DNA from: a virus | Virus record (IMG/VR): IMGVR_UViG_3300012920_000333 | Location: 1 to 21,544 of that record | Length of the DNA: 21,544 bases | Direction: 5' to 3' (one strand) | In this document: one piece after another, positions 1 to 4,306 of the stretch | Numbering within the stretch: position 1 is the first letter of the stretch | How the letters are laid out: every line of letters starts with the position of its first letter | Program-made: the position numbers and the translations under genes | The notes under the pieces: generated by a model | The model's database searches: none | What the model saw: only the letters and a program-made list of their open reading frames with translations | Told to the model about the DNA's origin: nothing

Positions 1-12
1 AGGAGAAATTTT

Positions 13-216
13 ATGAAACTTGAACAATGGCGCAAAGAAAAGGGTTATAGTTACCCTCAGCTAGCGCAGAGATTAGATGCCAAGCATGGCACTGTCGTGC
101 GGCGTTGGTGCTTAGATAAAGATCATAAAGATTACAAGATACCATCAACTAAGTATATGTTAATTATACAAGAAACTACGATGGGCGCTGTAACACCTAA
201 CGATTTCTATAGATAA
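13..216 (+). CDS. Cro/XRE-like helix-turn-helix regulator
   Basis: This 67-residue protein looks like a small phage Cro-type DNA-binding regulator. Residues about 14-33 (YPQLAQRLDAKHGTVVRRWC) read as a helix-turn-helix, with the L-A-x-R-L core of the first helix and a recognition helix after the turn. The C-terminal part (KIPSTKY then GAVTPNDFYR) matches the tail common in short phage and proteobacterial XRE proteins, usually of the form 'P-S-x-x-x-M-x-x-I ... G-x-V-T-P-N-D-F-Y'. The start is supported by AGGAGA at positions 1-6. It lies one base upstream of the methylase and looks cotranscribed with it, so it may repress or time this operon. Its operator is unknown; repeat clusters at 2855-2935 and 3934-4039 are candidates by inference only. 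Confidence 0.8.
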   Translation: MKLEQWRKEKGYSYPQLAQRLDAKHGTVVRRWCLDKDHKDYKIPSTKYMLIIQETTMGAVTPNDFYR

Positions 217-217
217 A

Positions 218-967
218 ATGATGCGTCATGTAGACCTATGTTCTGGCATTGGAGGCTTTGCATTAGGCTTTGAATGGGCTGGCTTGAGCTACCCAGTAAT
301 GTTTTGTGACATAGAAAAGTGGAGTAGACACATTGTGTCAAAGCATTGGCCTGATGTGCCGATTGCAAAAGATGTAAAGGAATTAGCAAATGACCCAGAT
401 GGACTTATTCCAGACTGCGACATCCTCACAGCAGGATACCCCTGCCAACCGTTCAGCGTTGCAGGTAGACAAAAAGGCGTTGAAGATGACCGCCACATCT
501 GGCCGTACATCTGCAAAATTGTTGCACAAAAAAGACCCACTTGGTGCATTTTCGAAAATGTTTATGGTCACATCTCATTGGGGCTCGATGAAGTGCTTTC
601 TGACTTGGAAACCGAAGGCTACTCCAGTCGGACGTTTATTGTTCCAGCTTGCGGTGTCTATGCCCCACACAAAAGAGATAGAATATATATTGTGGCCTAC
701 ACCGACAGCCAGAGATTACAAGGGCGGTTATCAGGGTGGCAGAATAAGGAACGGGAAAGTCAGTTGGGATACGCTCGATGTAGCAGTACAATACACAGAC
801 AACCAATCCAAAACGGGTGGGCAGTTGAACCCTCAATTTGTCGAGTGGCTCATGGGATACCCAGAAGGGTGGACAGACTTAGAGGACTAGGAAACGCAAT
901 CGTGCCTCAGATTGCTATGCGAATAGGGCAAACAATTAAGGCAGTAGAGGAACAAGATGGGCGGTAA
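218..967 (+). CDS. C5-cytosine DNA methyltransferase
   Basis: This 249-residue protein should transfer a methyl group from S-adenosylmethionine to C5 of cytosine in DNA. The conserved motifs are in order: motif I (DLCSGIGGFALGFEWAG, residues 6-22), motif IV with the catalytic cysteine (GYPCQPFS, Cys76), motif VI (ENV, 113-115), motif VIII (KRDRIYIVA, 152-160), and motifs IX/X (VDRLRGLGNAIVPQIA, 218-233). It is short for the family: only about 60 residues separate motifs VIII and IX, so the target-recognition region is small and the target site cannot be predicted. The ATG at 218 is followed directly by a second ATG at 221. With no matching nuclease beside it, it is probably an orphan phage methylase that masks phage DNA from host restriction. 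A second reading frame inside it (390-890) also looks coding. Confidence 0.95.
   Translation: MMRHVDLCSGIGGFALGFEWAGLSYPVMFCDIEKWSRHIVSKHWPDVPIAKDVKELANDPDGLIPDCDILTAGYPCQPFSVAGRQKGVEDDRHIWPYICKIVAQKRPTWCIFENVYGHISLGLDEVLSDLETEGYSSRTFIVPACGVYAPHKRDRIYIVAYTDSQRLQGRLSGWQNKERESQLGYARCSSTIHRQPIQNGWAVEPSICRVAHGIPRRVDRLRGLGNAIVPQIAMRIGQTIKAVEEQDGR
376..381 (+). promoter_or_regulatory. Internal Shine-Dalgarno for the overlapping ORF
   Basis: AAAGGA lies eight bases upstream of the ATG at 390, which is ideal ribosome-binding spacing. It sits inside the methylase gene, where the methylase itself has no use for it. It supports independent initiation of the +1-frame ORF at 390-890. Confidence 0.55.
390..890 (+). 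CDS. Overprinted protein in the +1 frame of the methylase
   Basis: This 166-codon ORF lies wholly within the methylase gene, shifted +1. Its product looks like a real phage family, not a random shadow. It starts MTQMDLFQTATSSQQ, continues with CFLTWKPKATPVGRLLFQLA (69-88) and LWPTPTARDYKGG (101-113), and ends LNPQFVEWLMGYPEGWTDLED (146-166). From memory, the 'L-W-P-T-P-T-A-x-D-x-K-G' and 'L-N-P-x-W-V-E-W-L-M-G-x-P-x-G-W-T-D-L' signatures recur in phage and prophage proteins annotated as methylase-associated or hypothetical. A Shine-Dalgarno AAAGGA (376-381) precedes the ATG; an in-frame ATG at 399 is an alternative start. The function is unknown. An accessory or alternative product of the methylase locus is inference. 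The main rival explanation is that the frame is open only because the methylase sequence constrains it. Confidence 0.6.
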   Translation: MTQMDLFQTATSSQQDTPANRSALQVDKKALKMTATSGRTSAKLLHKKDPLGAFSKMFMVTSHWGSMKCFLTWKPKATPVGRLLFQLAVSMPHTKEIEYILWPTPTARDYKGGYQGGRIRNGKVSWDTLDVAVQYTDNQSKTGGQLNPQFVEWLMGYPEGWTDLED

Positions 968-1286
968 AAAATCAAGAGATAAAGGCGCTAACTTTGAGCG
1001 CGAGGTGGTAAACTGGCACAAAGACAGGAACGTAGAGGCAGAGCGCGTTCCGTTGTCAGGAGCTGCTAAAGGTAATTATTCGGGTGATCTAAAGATTGGC
1101 CCAGAACAGGCTTTGCTTGCTGAGTGCAAGCGGAGAGCAAGAGCATGGCAAGATTTATATGATGCTCTTGATCAGGATGGCAGCGATATGTTGTTTATCA
1201 GAAAAGACAGGGAGCGCACGTTGGTTGTGCTACCGTTAGAAACTTATGAAGCATTCTTAGAATGGATAGGCTGGAAGGAGAACTAA
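957..1286 (+). CDS. PD-(D/E)XK nuclease, Holliday-junction-resolvase-like
   Basis: This 109-residue protein has the layout of small Hjc-like resolvases and related phage nucleases. An N-terminal helix carries Glu14 (ANFEREVVNW). Asp44 follows in SGDLKI, and then the E-x-K pair Glu56/Lys58 in LAECKRR. These form the expected metal-binding site of the PD-(D/E)XK fold. Such enzymes cut branched DNA during recombination or before packaging. The basic N-terminus (MGGKKSRDKGANFERE) fits DNA binding. The gene starts 11 bases before the methylase stop, so the two are translationally coupled. It could instead be a different endonuclease of the same fold, for example one that degrades host DNA. Confidence 0.8.
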   Translation: MGGKKSRDKGANFEREVVNWHKDRNVEAERVPLSGAAKGNYSGDLKIGPEQALLAECKRRARAWQDLYDALDQDGSDMLFIRKDRERTLVVLPLETYEAFLEWIGWKEN

Positions 1287-1287
1287 T

Positions 1288-1575
1288 ATGCCATATACAC
1301 AAGAAGGTGTTGGATACCAGAAAACAGATACTAGTCTTGCAGCAGCACGTAGTAATTACCCAGGCAAGCTTAGTGCGCGTGACCGTGTGTTGCAGTTGTT
1401 GCAGAAAATGCAGTTGTCTCTAACGTCACATGAGATTGCTGACGTACTACAAATACCAGAGGTTACAGTGCGTCCAAGGTTGTCAGAGTTGCGTAATGAA
1501 GACAAAATCGTTGACAGTGGTGAGCGTGGACAAACGCCCTGGGGCAAGAAGTGTATCAAGTGGAGATCAGCATGA
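1288..1575 (+). CDS. Winged-helix DNA-binding protein
   Basis: I read this 95-residue protein as a winged-helix transcription-factor-like domain. Residues about 31-70 give helix 1 (RDRVLQLLQK), helix 2 (LTSHEIADVLQI) and the recognition helix (PEVTVRPRLSELRNEDKI). The wing follows as KIVDSGERGQTPWGKKCIKW. The pattern resembles MarR-like or replication-initiation winged helices often found in phage early operons, but no specific family is certain. The start at 1288 is supported by AAGGAGA at about 1275-1281 and leaves one base after the nuclease gene. A role in local regulation or in loading replication proteins is inference. Confidence 0.65.
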   Translation: MPYTQEGVGYQKTDTSLAAARSNYPGKLSARDRVLQLLQKMQLSLTSHEIADVLQIPEVTVRPRLSELRNEDKIVDSGERGQTPWGKKCIKWRSA

Positions 1576-1757
1576 CAGGTAGGCAAAAAGAAAAACGTGC
1601 TATAAATGCTATTATGAAAGCGTTAGATTTAGATCCTGATCAAGATATTAAGATTGGATTTGGTCAGGCAAAACGCAAAGATGTTTGGTTTGATATTCTT
1701 TACACTAATGGTTTTAATTGTTTGCTTTCAAGAATAGTGGAGGTACATTGCAAATGA
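1572..1757 (+). CDS. Small hypothetical protein
   Basis: This 61-residue protein has no family that I recognise. It begins MTGRQKEKRAINAIMKALDLDPDQD and is charged, with a basic N-terminus and a short hydrophobic C-terminal half (FDILYTNGFNCLLSRIVEVHCK). I chose the ATG at 1572 over the in-frame GTG at 1551. The ATG forms an ATGA overlap with the previous stop and has GGAG at 1562-1565 as a ribosome-binding site. The tight overlaps on both sides show that it belongs to the same operon. Confidence 0.6.
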   Translation: MTGRQKEKRAINAIMKALDLDPDQDIKIGFGQAKRKDVWFDILYTNGFNCLLSRIVEVHCK

Positions 1758-1990
1758 GATACGGTGGTTTAGAAGTCAAAGGCAATGAAGCAAACTTTGT
1801 GTTTTACAGCGCTGACGGACAAAGGTTTTTAGAACCTGCAAAGAAGTGTATGGACTGCGATGCAAGCGGTCAGGTAATGGGAGAGAAAGCTGTCATTGAT
1901 TATGTCAATGGCGGCTCACTTGTTGAGATTGTAGCGACATGCCTGGAGTGTGAAGGGCTTGGTTTTGTAGTGGATGATAGTGATGACTAA
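1754..1990 (+). CDS. DnaJ-type zinc-finger small protein
   Basis: This 78-residue protein has two C-x-x-C knuckles, CMDCDASG and CLECEGLGF, separated by about 27 residues. This is the arrangement of half a DnaJ cysteine-rich domain, which binds one zinc ion. No J-domain or other catalytic part is present. The ATG at 1754 overlaps the previous stop as ATGA and follows GGAGG at 1739-1743. An in-frame upstream TTG at 1718 is less likely to be the start. The acidic C-terminus (VVDDSDD) overlaps the start of the next gene. Phages often carry such small zinc proteins next to nucleic-acid enzymes; the partner is unknown. Confidence 0.7.
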   Translation: MRYGGLEVKGNEANFVFYSADGQRFLEPAKKCMDCDASGQVMGEKAVIDYVNGGSLVEIVATCLECEGLGFVVDDSDD

Positions 1991-2792
1991 CCCTTACCAG
2001 TTACCTGATGGCAATGTTTTAATAAGCTTTAGTGGTGGCAGAACGTCAGGCTACATGCTTCATCAAATATTATCAGTTAATGGAGATTTGCCAGAACGGT
2101 GCAAGATAGTATTTGCTAACACTGGGCGAGAAATGCCAGAGACTTTAGACTTCGTGCAAGAATGCAGCGAGCGTTGGAATGTGGTTATTACATGGTTAGA
2201 ATACAGAAAGCAAATGCCTAAGTTTGTGACTGTAAGCCACAATTCTGCTAGTCGTGATGGTGAGCCGTTTACTGAGTGCGTAGATAGCGTGACAAAGTTT
2301 AGGTATCTGCCTAACCAAGCGCAAAGGTTTTGCACTCAACAAATGAAAGTTTTAACAATTAAAAGGTTTTTAGTTAGCCAGACATGGAAAAGATGGGTCA
2401 ACACAGTTGGAATACGAGCCGACGAAGCTCATCGAGTTAAACCATCCACCGATAATAGATGGGCTAACTGGTTTCCATTAGATAACGCAAACGTATCAGT
2501 GCATGATATTAACAACTTTTGGCAACGCCAATCATTTGATTTAAGAGTTCAAAAGGGTCTTGGTAATTGTGATGGTTGCTTTCTCAAATCAGAGGCAACT
2601 TTGGCAGCAGTGTGGCGTGAGCATCCAGAGCGTATGCAATGGTGGTCTGACTTGGAAAGTAAAGTCGGTGCTAAGTTTCACAAAGCAAGGAGCTACAAAG
2701 AATTAGGCGATTACGTTGCACGACAAGGCGATTGGATCTTTGATGACGAGGCTTTTTTATGCCAAGCAGATGACGGAGAATGCACTGGTTAA
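1974..2792 (+). CDS. PAPS-reductase-family ATP-pyrophosphatase
   Basis: This protein of about 272 residues belongs to the adenine-nucleotide alpha-hydrolase/PAPS reductase superfamily. The PP-loop is ISFSGGRTSGYML (SGGRTS at 20-25). Further conserved parts are VFANTGREMPETLDFV (46-61), the cysteine in RFCTQQMK (118-125), GIRADEAHR (146-154) and a C-terminal CDGC pair (Cys199/Cys202). Cys120, Cys199, Cys202 and a late cysteine (263 or 270) could hold an Fe-S cluster, which is an inference. In phages such proteins are annotated as PAPS reductases. Whether they reduce sulfate or act in nucleic-acid modification, as the related DndC does, is not settled; the methylase nearby makes modification worth considering. 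The start is either ATG 1974 or ATG 1983; both overlap the upstream gene. Confidence 0.85.
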   Translation: MIVMTNPYQLPDGNVLISFSGGRTSGYMLHQILSVNGDLPERCKIVFANTGREMPETLDFVQECSERWNVVITWLEYRKQMPKFVTVSHNSASRDGEPFTECVDSVTKFRYLPNQAQRFCTQQMKVLTIKRFLVSQTWKRWVNTVGIRADEAHRVKPSTDNRWANWFPLDNANVSVHDINNFWQRQSFDLRVQKGLGNCDGCFLKSEATLAAVWREHPERMQWWSDLESKVGAKFHKARSYKELGDYVARQGDWIFDDEAFLCQADDGECTG

Positions 2793-2807
2793 ATAGGGGA
2801 TTGACAA

Positions 2808-3179
2808 ATGCCACTGAAGAAGTACGCTAACGCGAGCCCGCCAGGGCGAGATAATAACTTACAAGTTACTACTACCAGTAACTACAGTAGTTACTGTAAA
2901 GAAACTAACAATAACTATATAACTAGTAATAACTACAAGATCTTACAGGAGACGCTGACTCGGATGTCACCGGCGTACAAGATGGGTAAGAAACGTAGGC
3001 AAGAAGATCCTTTGTCTTGGAGAATACAGAAAGTCAGTAGCAAGATAAGACCTATGATGTCTGTAGATAAATTTTTAGAAGTTTCTAAAAGTATTGCAGT
3101 AGCTAGTCCAATGGAGCAAGTAGAGATTATACATCAGCTAGAGATCTGGCTAGACAAAGTACATGGTATCAAGTTATAA
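2808..3179 (+). CDS. Hypothetical protein with Asn/Tyr/Ser-rich start
   Basis: I do not recognise this 123-residue product. Residues 15-45 are rich in Asn, Tyr, Ser and Thr (for example SNYSSYC, NNNYITSNNYK). That stretch is encoded by a cluster of TAACTA/GTTACT repeats and looks low-complexity. The remainder (from about residue 53, MSPAYKMGKKRRQEDPLSWRIQK) is basic and then helical, ending in FLEVSKSIAVASPMEQVEIIHQLEIWLDKVHG. ATG 2808 has a good ribosome-binding site (AGGGGA, 2795-2800). ATG 2964 with AGGAG at 2947-2951 (twelve bases away) is an alternative start, which would leave the repeats upstream of the coding sequence. It is the last gene of the accessory operon. Confidence 0.55.
   Translation: MPLKKYANASPPGRDNNLQVTTTSNYSSYCKETNNNYITSNNYKILQETLTRMSPAYKMGKKRRQEDPLSWRIQKVSSKIRPMMSVDKFLEVSKSIAVASPMEQVEIIHQLEIWLDKVHGIKL
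2855..2935 (+). repeat. TAACTA/GTTACT repeat cluster with a perfect inverted repeat
   Basis: TAACTA occurs at 2879-2884, 2912-2917, 2920-2925 and 2930-2935, and its reverse complement TAGTTA at 2888-2893. CAGTAACTAC (2876-2885) and GTAGTTACTG (2887-2896) form a perfect 10-bp inverted repeat about a single central A (2886). A second inverted pair is GTTACT (2865-2870) and AGTAAC (2877-2882). The pattern resembles an operator or iteron array but lies in the 5' part of an ORF. It could bind the local regulator, fold in mRNA, or simply reflect low-complexity coding. Confidence 0.6.
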
Positions 3180-3200
3180 CAAACTAGAAGTATATTTTTT

Positions 3201-3227
3201 TTTACTGCCGTAAAGTTTTGCTATACT
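3201..3227 (+). promoter_or_regulatory. Candidate sigma70-type promoter before the packaging operon
   Basis: TATACT (3222-3227) fits a -10 box, with TTTACT (3201-3206) as a partial -35 at 15-bp spacing. It is flanked by a 9-bp inverted repeat, AGAAGTATA (3186-3194) and TATACTTCT (3222-3230), which contains the -10 box. Between these arms, TTTAC (3201-3205) and GTAAA (3210-3214) form a smaller inverted repeat. This layout suggests a regulated promoter driving the leader and small terminase. The spacing is short, so the call is tentative. Confidence 0.45.
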
Positions 3228-3236
3228 TCTCCTGAT

Positions 3237-3325
3237 GGGCTTTAGTTCTCAGCTTATCTGGTTTAACTAGCCCTTGCCTGGTCAGGCTGGCATAGAAGTC
3301 GTCTGCATGGCGAGGGCGTTTTTTT
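3237..3325 (+). ncRNA. Attenuator-like structured leader of the small terminase gene
   Basis: In this gene-free stretch two hairpins compete for the same bases. Hairpin 1 pairs GGGCT (3237-3241) plus AGTT (3244-3247) with AACT (3265-3268) plus AGCCC (3269-3273). Hairpin 2 pairs GCCCTTGCC (3270-3278) with GGCGAGGGC (3309-3317), a 9-bp stem with one G-U pair, and is followed by a T-tract. They share 3270-3273, so they cannot form together. A small GCCT/AGGC hairpin (3276-3279 with 3284-3287) lies between them. The arrangement resembles an antiterminator/terminator switch, but it could also be a short stable phage RNA that ends at the T-tract. I do not recognise a known RNA family. Confidence 0.45.
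3270..3325 (+). terminator. Intrinsic terminator before the small terminase
   Basis: A 9-bp stem, GCCCTTGCC (3270-3278) with GGCGAGGGC (3309-3317), is followed by G and then seven T residues (3319-3325). The 30-base loop is long for an intrinsic terminator but contains a smaller hairpin. It could end transcripts of the upstream accessory operon or act as the off-state of the leader switch. Confidence 0.55.
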
Positions 3326-3337
3326 AAAGGAAGACAC

Positions 3338-3790
3338 ATGGGCAAAAGCAGAACAATTACTACACAAATAATGGAAAAGATTGTTGATCGATTAGCTCAA
3401 GGCGAAACACTTGTAGATATTACAAGCGATAACAACATGCCTACATACAGAGCAGTAACAAGAGCAGTCGCTGGAGATGATGACATGTTTGAGTTGTACA
3501 GGCGTGGACGCATACTACAGGCAGAGTTCTACAGCGATAGAATAAACAAGCTAGCAATGGAGCCCTTACCAGAAGATGGTGATGTCAGGCATCTCAATGC
3601 AGAGGTTAATAGACGTAGACTAGAGATAGATACGCTGAAGTGGACTACAGCCAGGAACCAGCCGTTCGGTATACGTGACAAGAAAGAAGACCAGCCACAA
3701 GCACAACAGTTTACTATTAGCTGGCAGGGTGGAGATGTGGCAGTCAACGCGCTGGAAGAGGATGAACAAGACGTTGTGGTCAAGCACTAG
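3338..3790 (+). CDS. terS: Terminase small subunit
   Basis: This 150-residue protein should recognise phage DNA for packaging and recruit the large terminase. Residues 8-43 form a helix-turn-helix-like segment (IMEKIVDRLAQGETLVDITSDNNMPTYRAVTRAV). The middle follows the pattern of Sf6/P22-type small terminases: WLxxxxEFxxxY-like (MFELYRRGRILQAEFYSDRI), a helix VNRRRLEIDTLKWTTARNQP, and FGIRDKK. The C-terminus is acidic (LEEDEQD). The start has AAAGGAAG at about 3326-3333. It is separated from the large subunit gene by two small ORFs and a regulatory segment, which is unusual because terS and terL are often adjacent. Confidence 0.8.
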   Translation: MGKSRTITTQIMEKIVDRLAQGETLVDITSDNNMPTYRAVTRAVAGDDDMFELYRRGRILQAEFYSDRINKLAMEPLPEDGDVRHLNAEVNRRRLEIDTLKWTTARNQPFGIRDKKEDQPQAQQFTISWQGGDVAVNALEEDEQDVVVKH

Positions 3791-3792
3791 GT

Positions 3793-3966
3793 ATGGTGAG
3801 ATGTGTGTGTAAGAGACATCCTGAGCGTCCGATCTACGCGCGTGAAATTCGTACATTCATATATTTGAATATGTACAGACAAACAGGTAGATCTTGCAGG
3901 TGGCAACCACTACATCTTGTGGTTTGCAAAAACTGCATAGCTCCTACAAATGCTAAGTCGTTGTAA
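3793..3966 (+). CDS. Cys-containing mini-protein
   Basis: A 57-residue ORF starts three bases after the small terminase stop. The product begins MVRCVCKRHPERPIYAREIR and ends CKNCIAPTNAKSL. It has a C-x-C with a nearby His (Cys4, Cys6, His9) and a later C-x-x-C (Cys47, Cys50), which could bind zinc. The ribosome-binding site is weak (AGG just before the ATG), so expression may depend on coupling to the terminase gene. No family is recognised. The Cys/His spacing and the fit between its neighbours are the only evidence. Confidence 0.4.
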   Translation: MVRCVCKRHPERPIYAREIRTFIYLNMYRQTGRSCRWQPLHLVVCKNCIAPTNAKSL

Positions 3967-4039
3967 TGATTAAACAATATTGCATAGTTAACATAATGTT
4001 TATTATGCGTAATAGGATTTGCTATGCATTTTGTGCATA
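3934..4039 (+). repeat. TGCATA motif cluster with two short inverted repeats
   Basis: TGCATA occurs at 3934-3939, 3981-3986 and 4034-4039, with the reverse complement TATGCA at 4023-4028. The last two form an inverted repeat around TTTTG. CATAAT (3992-3997) and ATTATG (4002-4007) form another inverted repeat with a GTTT loop. The stretch from 3967 to 4111 has no gene and is AT-rich up to the C-tract. These look like binding sites for a regulator acting on the TATAAT promoter just downstream. Confidence 0.45.
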
Positions 4040-4040
4040 C

Positions 4041-4056
4041 CACCCCCCCACCCCCC
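4041..4056 (+). other. C-tract, potential G-quadruplex on the minus strand
   Basis: Seven C, one A and six C residues, preceded by CCA, give on the opposite strand G6-T-G7-T-GG. This is enough for an intramolecular G-quadruplex, with an i-motif on the + strand. In this AT-rich genome the tract is a clear outlier. Its place just upstream of a promoter and close to the terminase genes suggests a role in regulation or in packaging-site recognition; both are inference. Confidence 0.5.
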
Positions 4057-4063
4057 GACATTT

Positions 4064-4090
4064 TTGCCGCCGTTTCTATACACGTATAAT
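4064..4090 (+). promoter_or_regulatory. Promoter with perfect TATAAT before the terL operon
   Basis: TATAAT at 4085-4090 is a perfect -10 box. TTGCCG at 4064-4069 is a partial -35 (four of six) at 15-bp spacing. Transcription would start near 4097, inside a small hairpin CCTGC-GAA-GCAGG (4092-4104) that abuts the ribosome-binding site AGGGAG (4102-4107). It probably drives the packaging and structural operon. Confidence 0.55.
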
Positions 4091-4111
4091 ACCTGCGAAG
4101 CAGGGAGCCTC

Positions 4112-4306
4112 ATGCACATTGACTTAACTCCTGACCAGCATGCAATGCTTGGTCACTTAACAGAGCTACGTAGGGGCGTTGTAGATAGCGCTAGTGCGTC
4201 TAAGCAGTTGGAGTGTGCTGTATTGCTTTTAGACTTGTATGAGGCTATACTGGAGTTAAATGGCATATTGATCTATGAAGATCAAAAAGAGGTGACGAAG
4301 CAGTGA
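4112..4306 (+). CDS. Small hypothetical protein upstream of terL
   Basis: This 64-residue protein begins MHIDLTPDQHAMLGHLTELRRGVVDS and reads as two amphipathic helices, with a second leucine-rich stretch (LECAVLLLDLYEAILELNGIL). I do not recognise a family. The ATG at 4112 is chosen because it follows AGGGAG (4102-4107) and the TATAAT promoter. The open frame extends upstream only through a Pro-rich translation of the C-tract, which is unlikely to be coding. It overlaps the large terminase start by a GTGA junction, so it is coupled to packaging genes. Confidence 0.6.
   Translation: MHIDLTPDQHAMLGHLTELRRGVVDSASASKQLECAVLLLDLYEAILELNGILIYEDQKEVTKQ

Noticed and set aside
289-571. Minus-strand ORFs inside the methylase gene
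   Set aside because: They show no recognisable motifs or ribosome-binding sites and contradict the uniform + strand layout.
2801-2828. TTGACA resembling a -35 box at 2801-2806
   Set aside because: The only -10 candidate (TACGCT) is poor, and the site sits on a start codon. A similar GATTGAC appears before ATG 9889, so it looks like start-site context rather than a promoter.
3180-3337. tRNA gene in the gap before terS
   Set aside because: The hairpins do not form a cloverleaf, and there is no T-loop GTTCRA sequence or CCA-type acceptor end. An attenuator or small RNA fits better.
4019-4111. Upstream extension of the small ORF before terL (Pro-rich from the C-tract)
   Set aside because: It has no ribosome-binding site, covers a promoter and C-tract, and translates into low-complexity Pro. 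ATG 4112 has both a ribosome-binding site and an upstream promoter.
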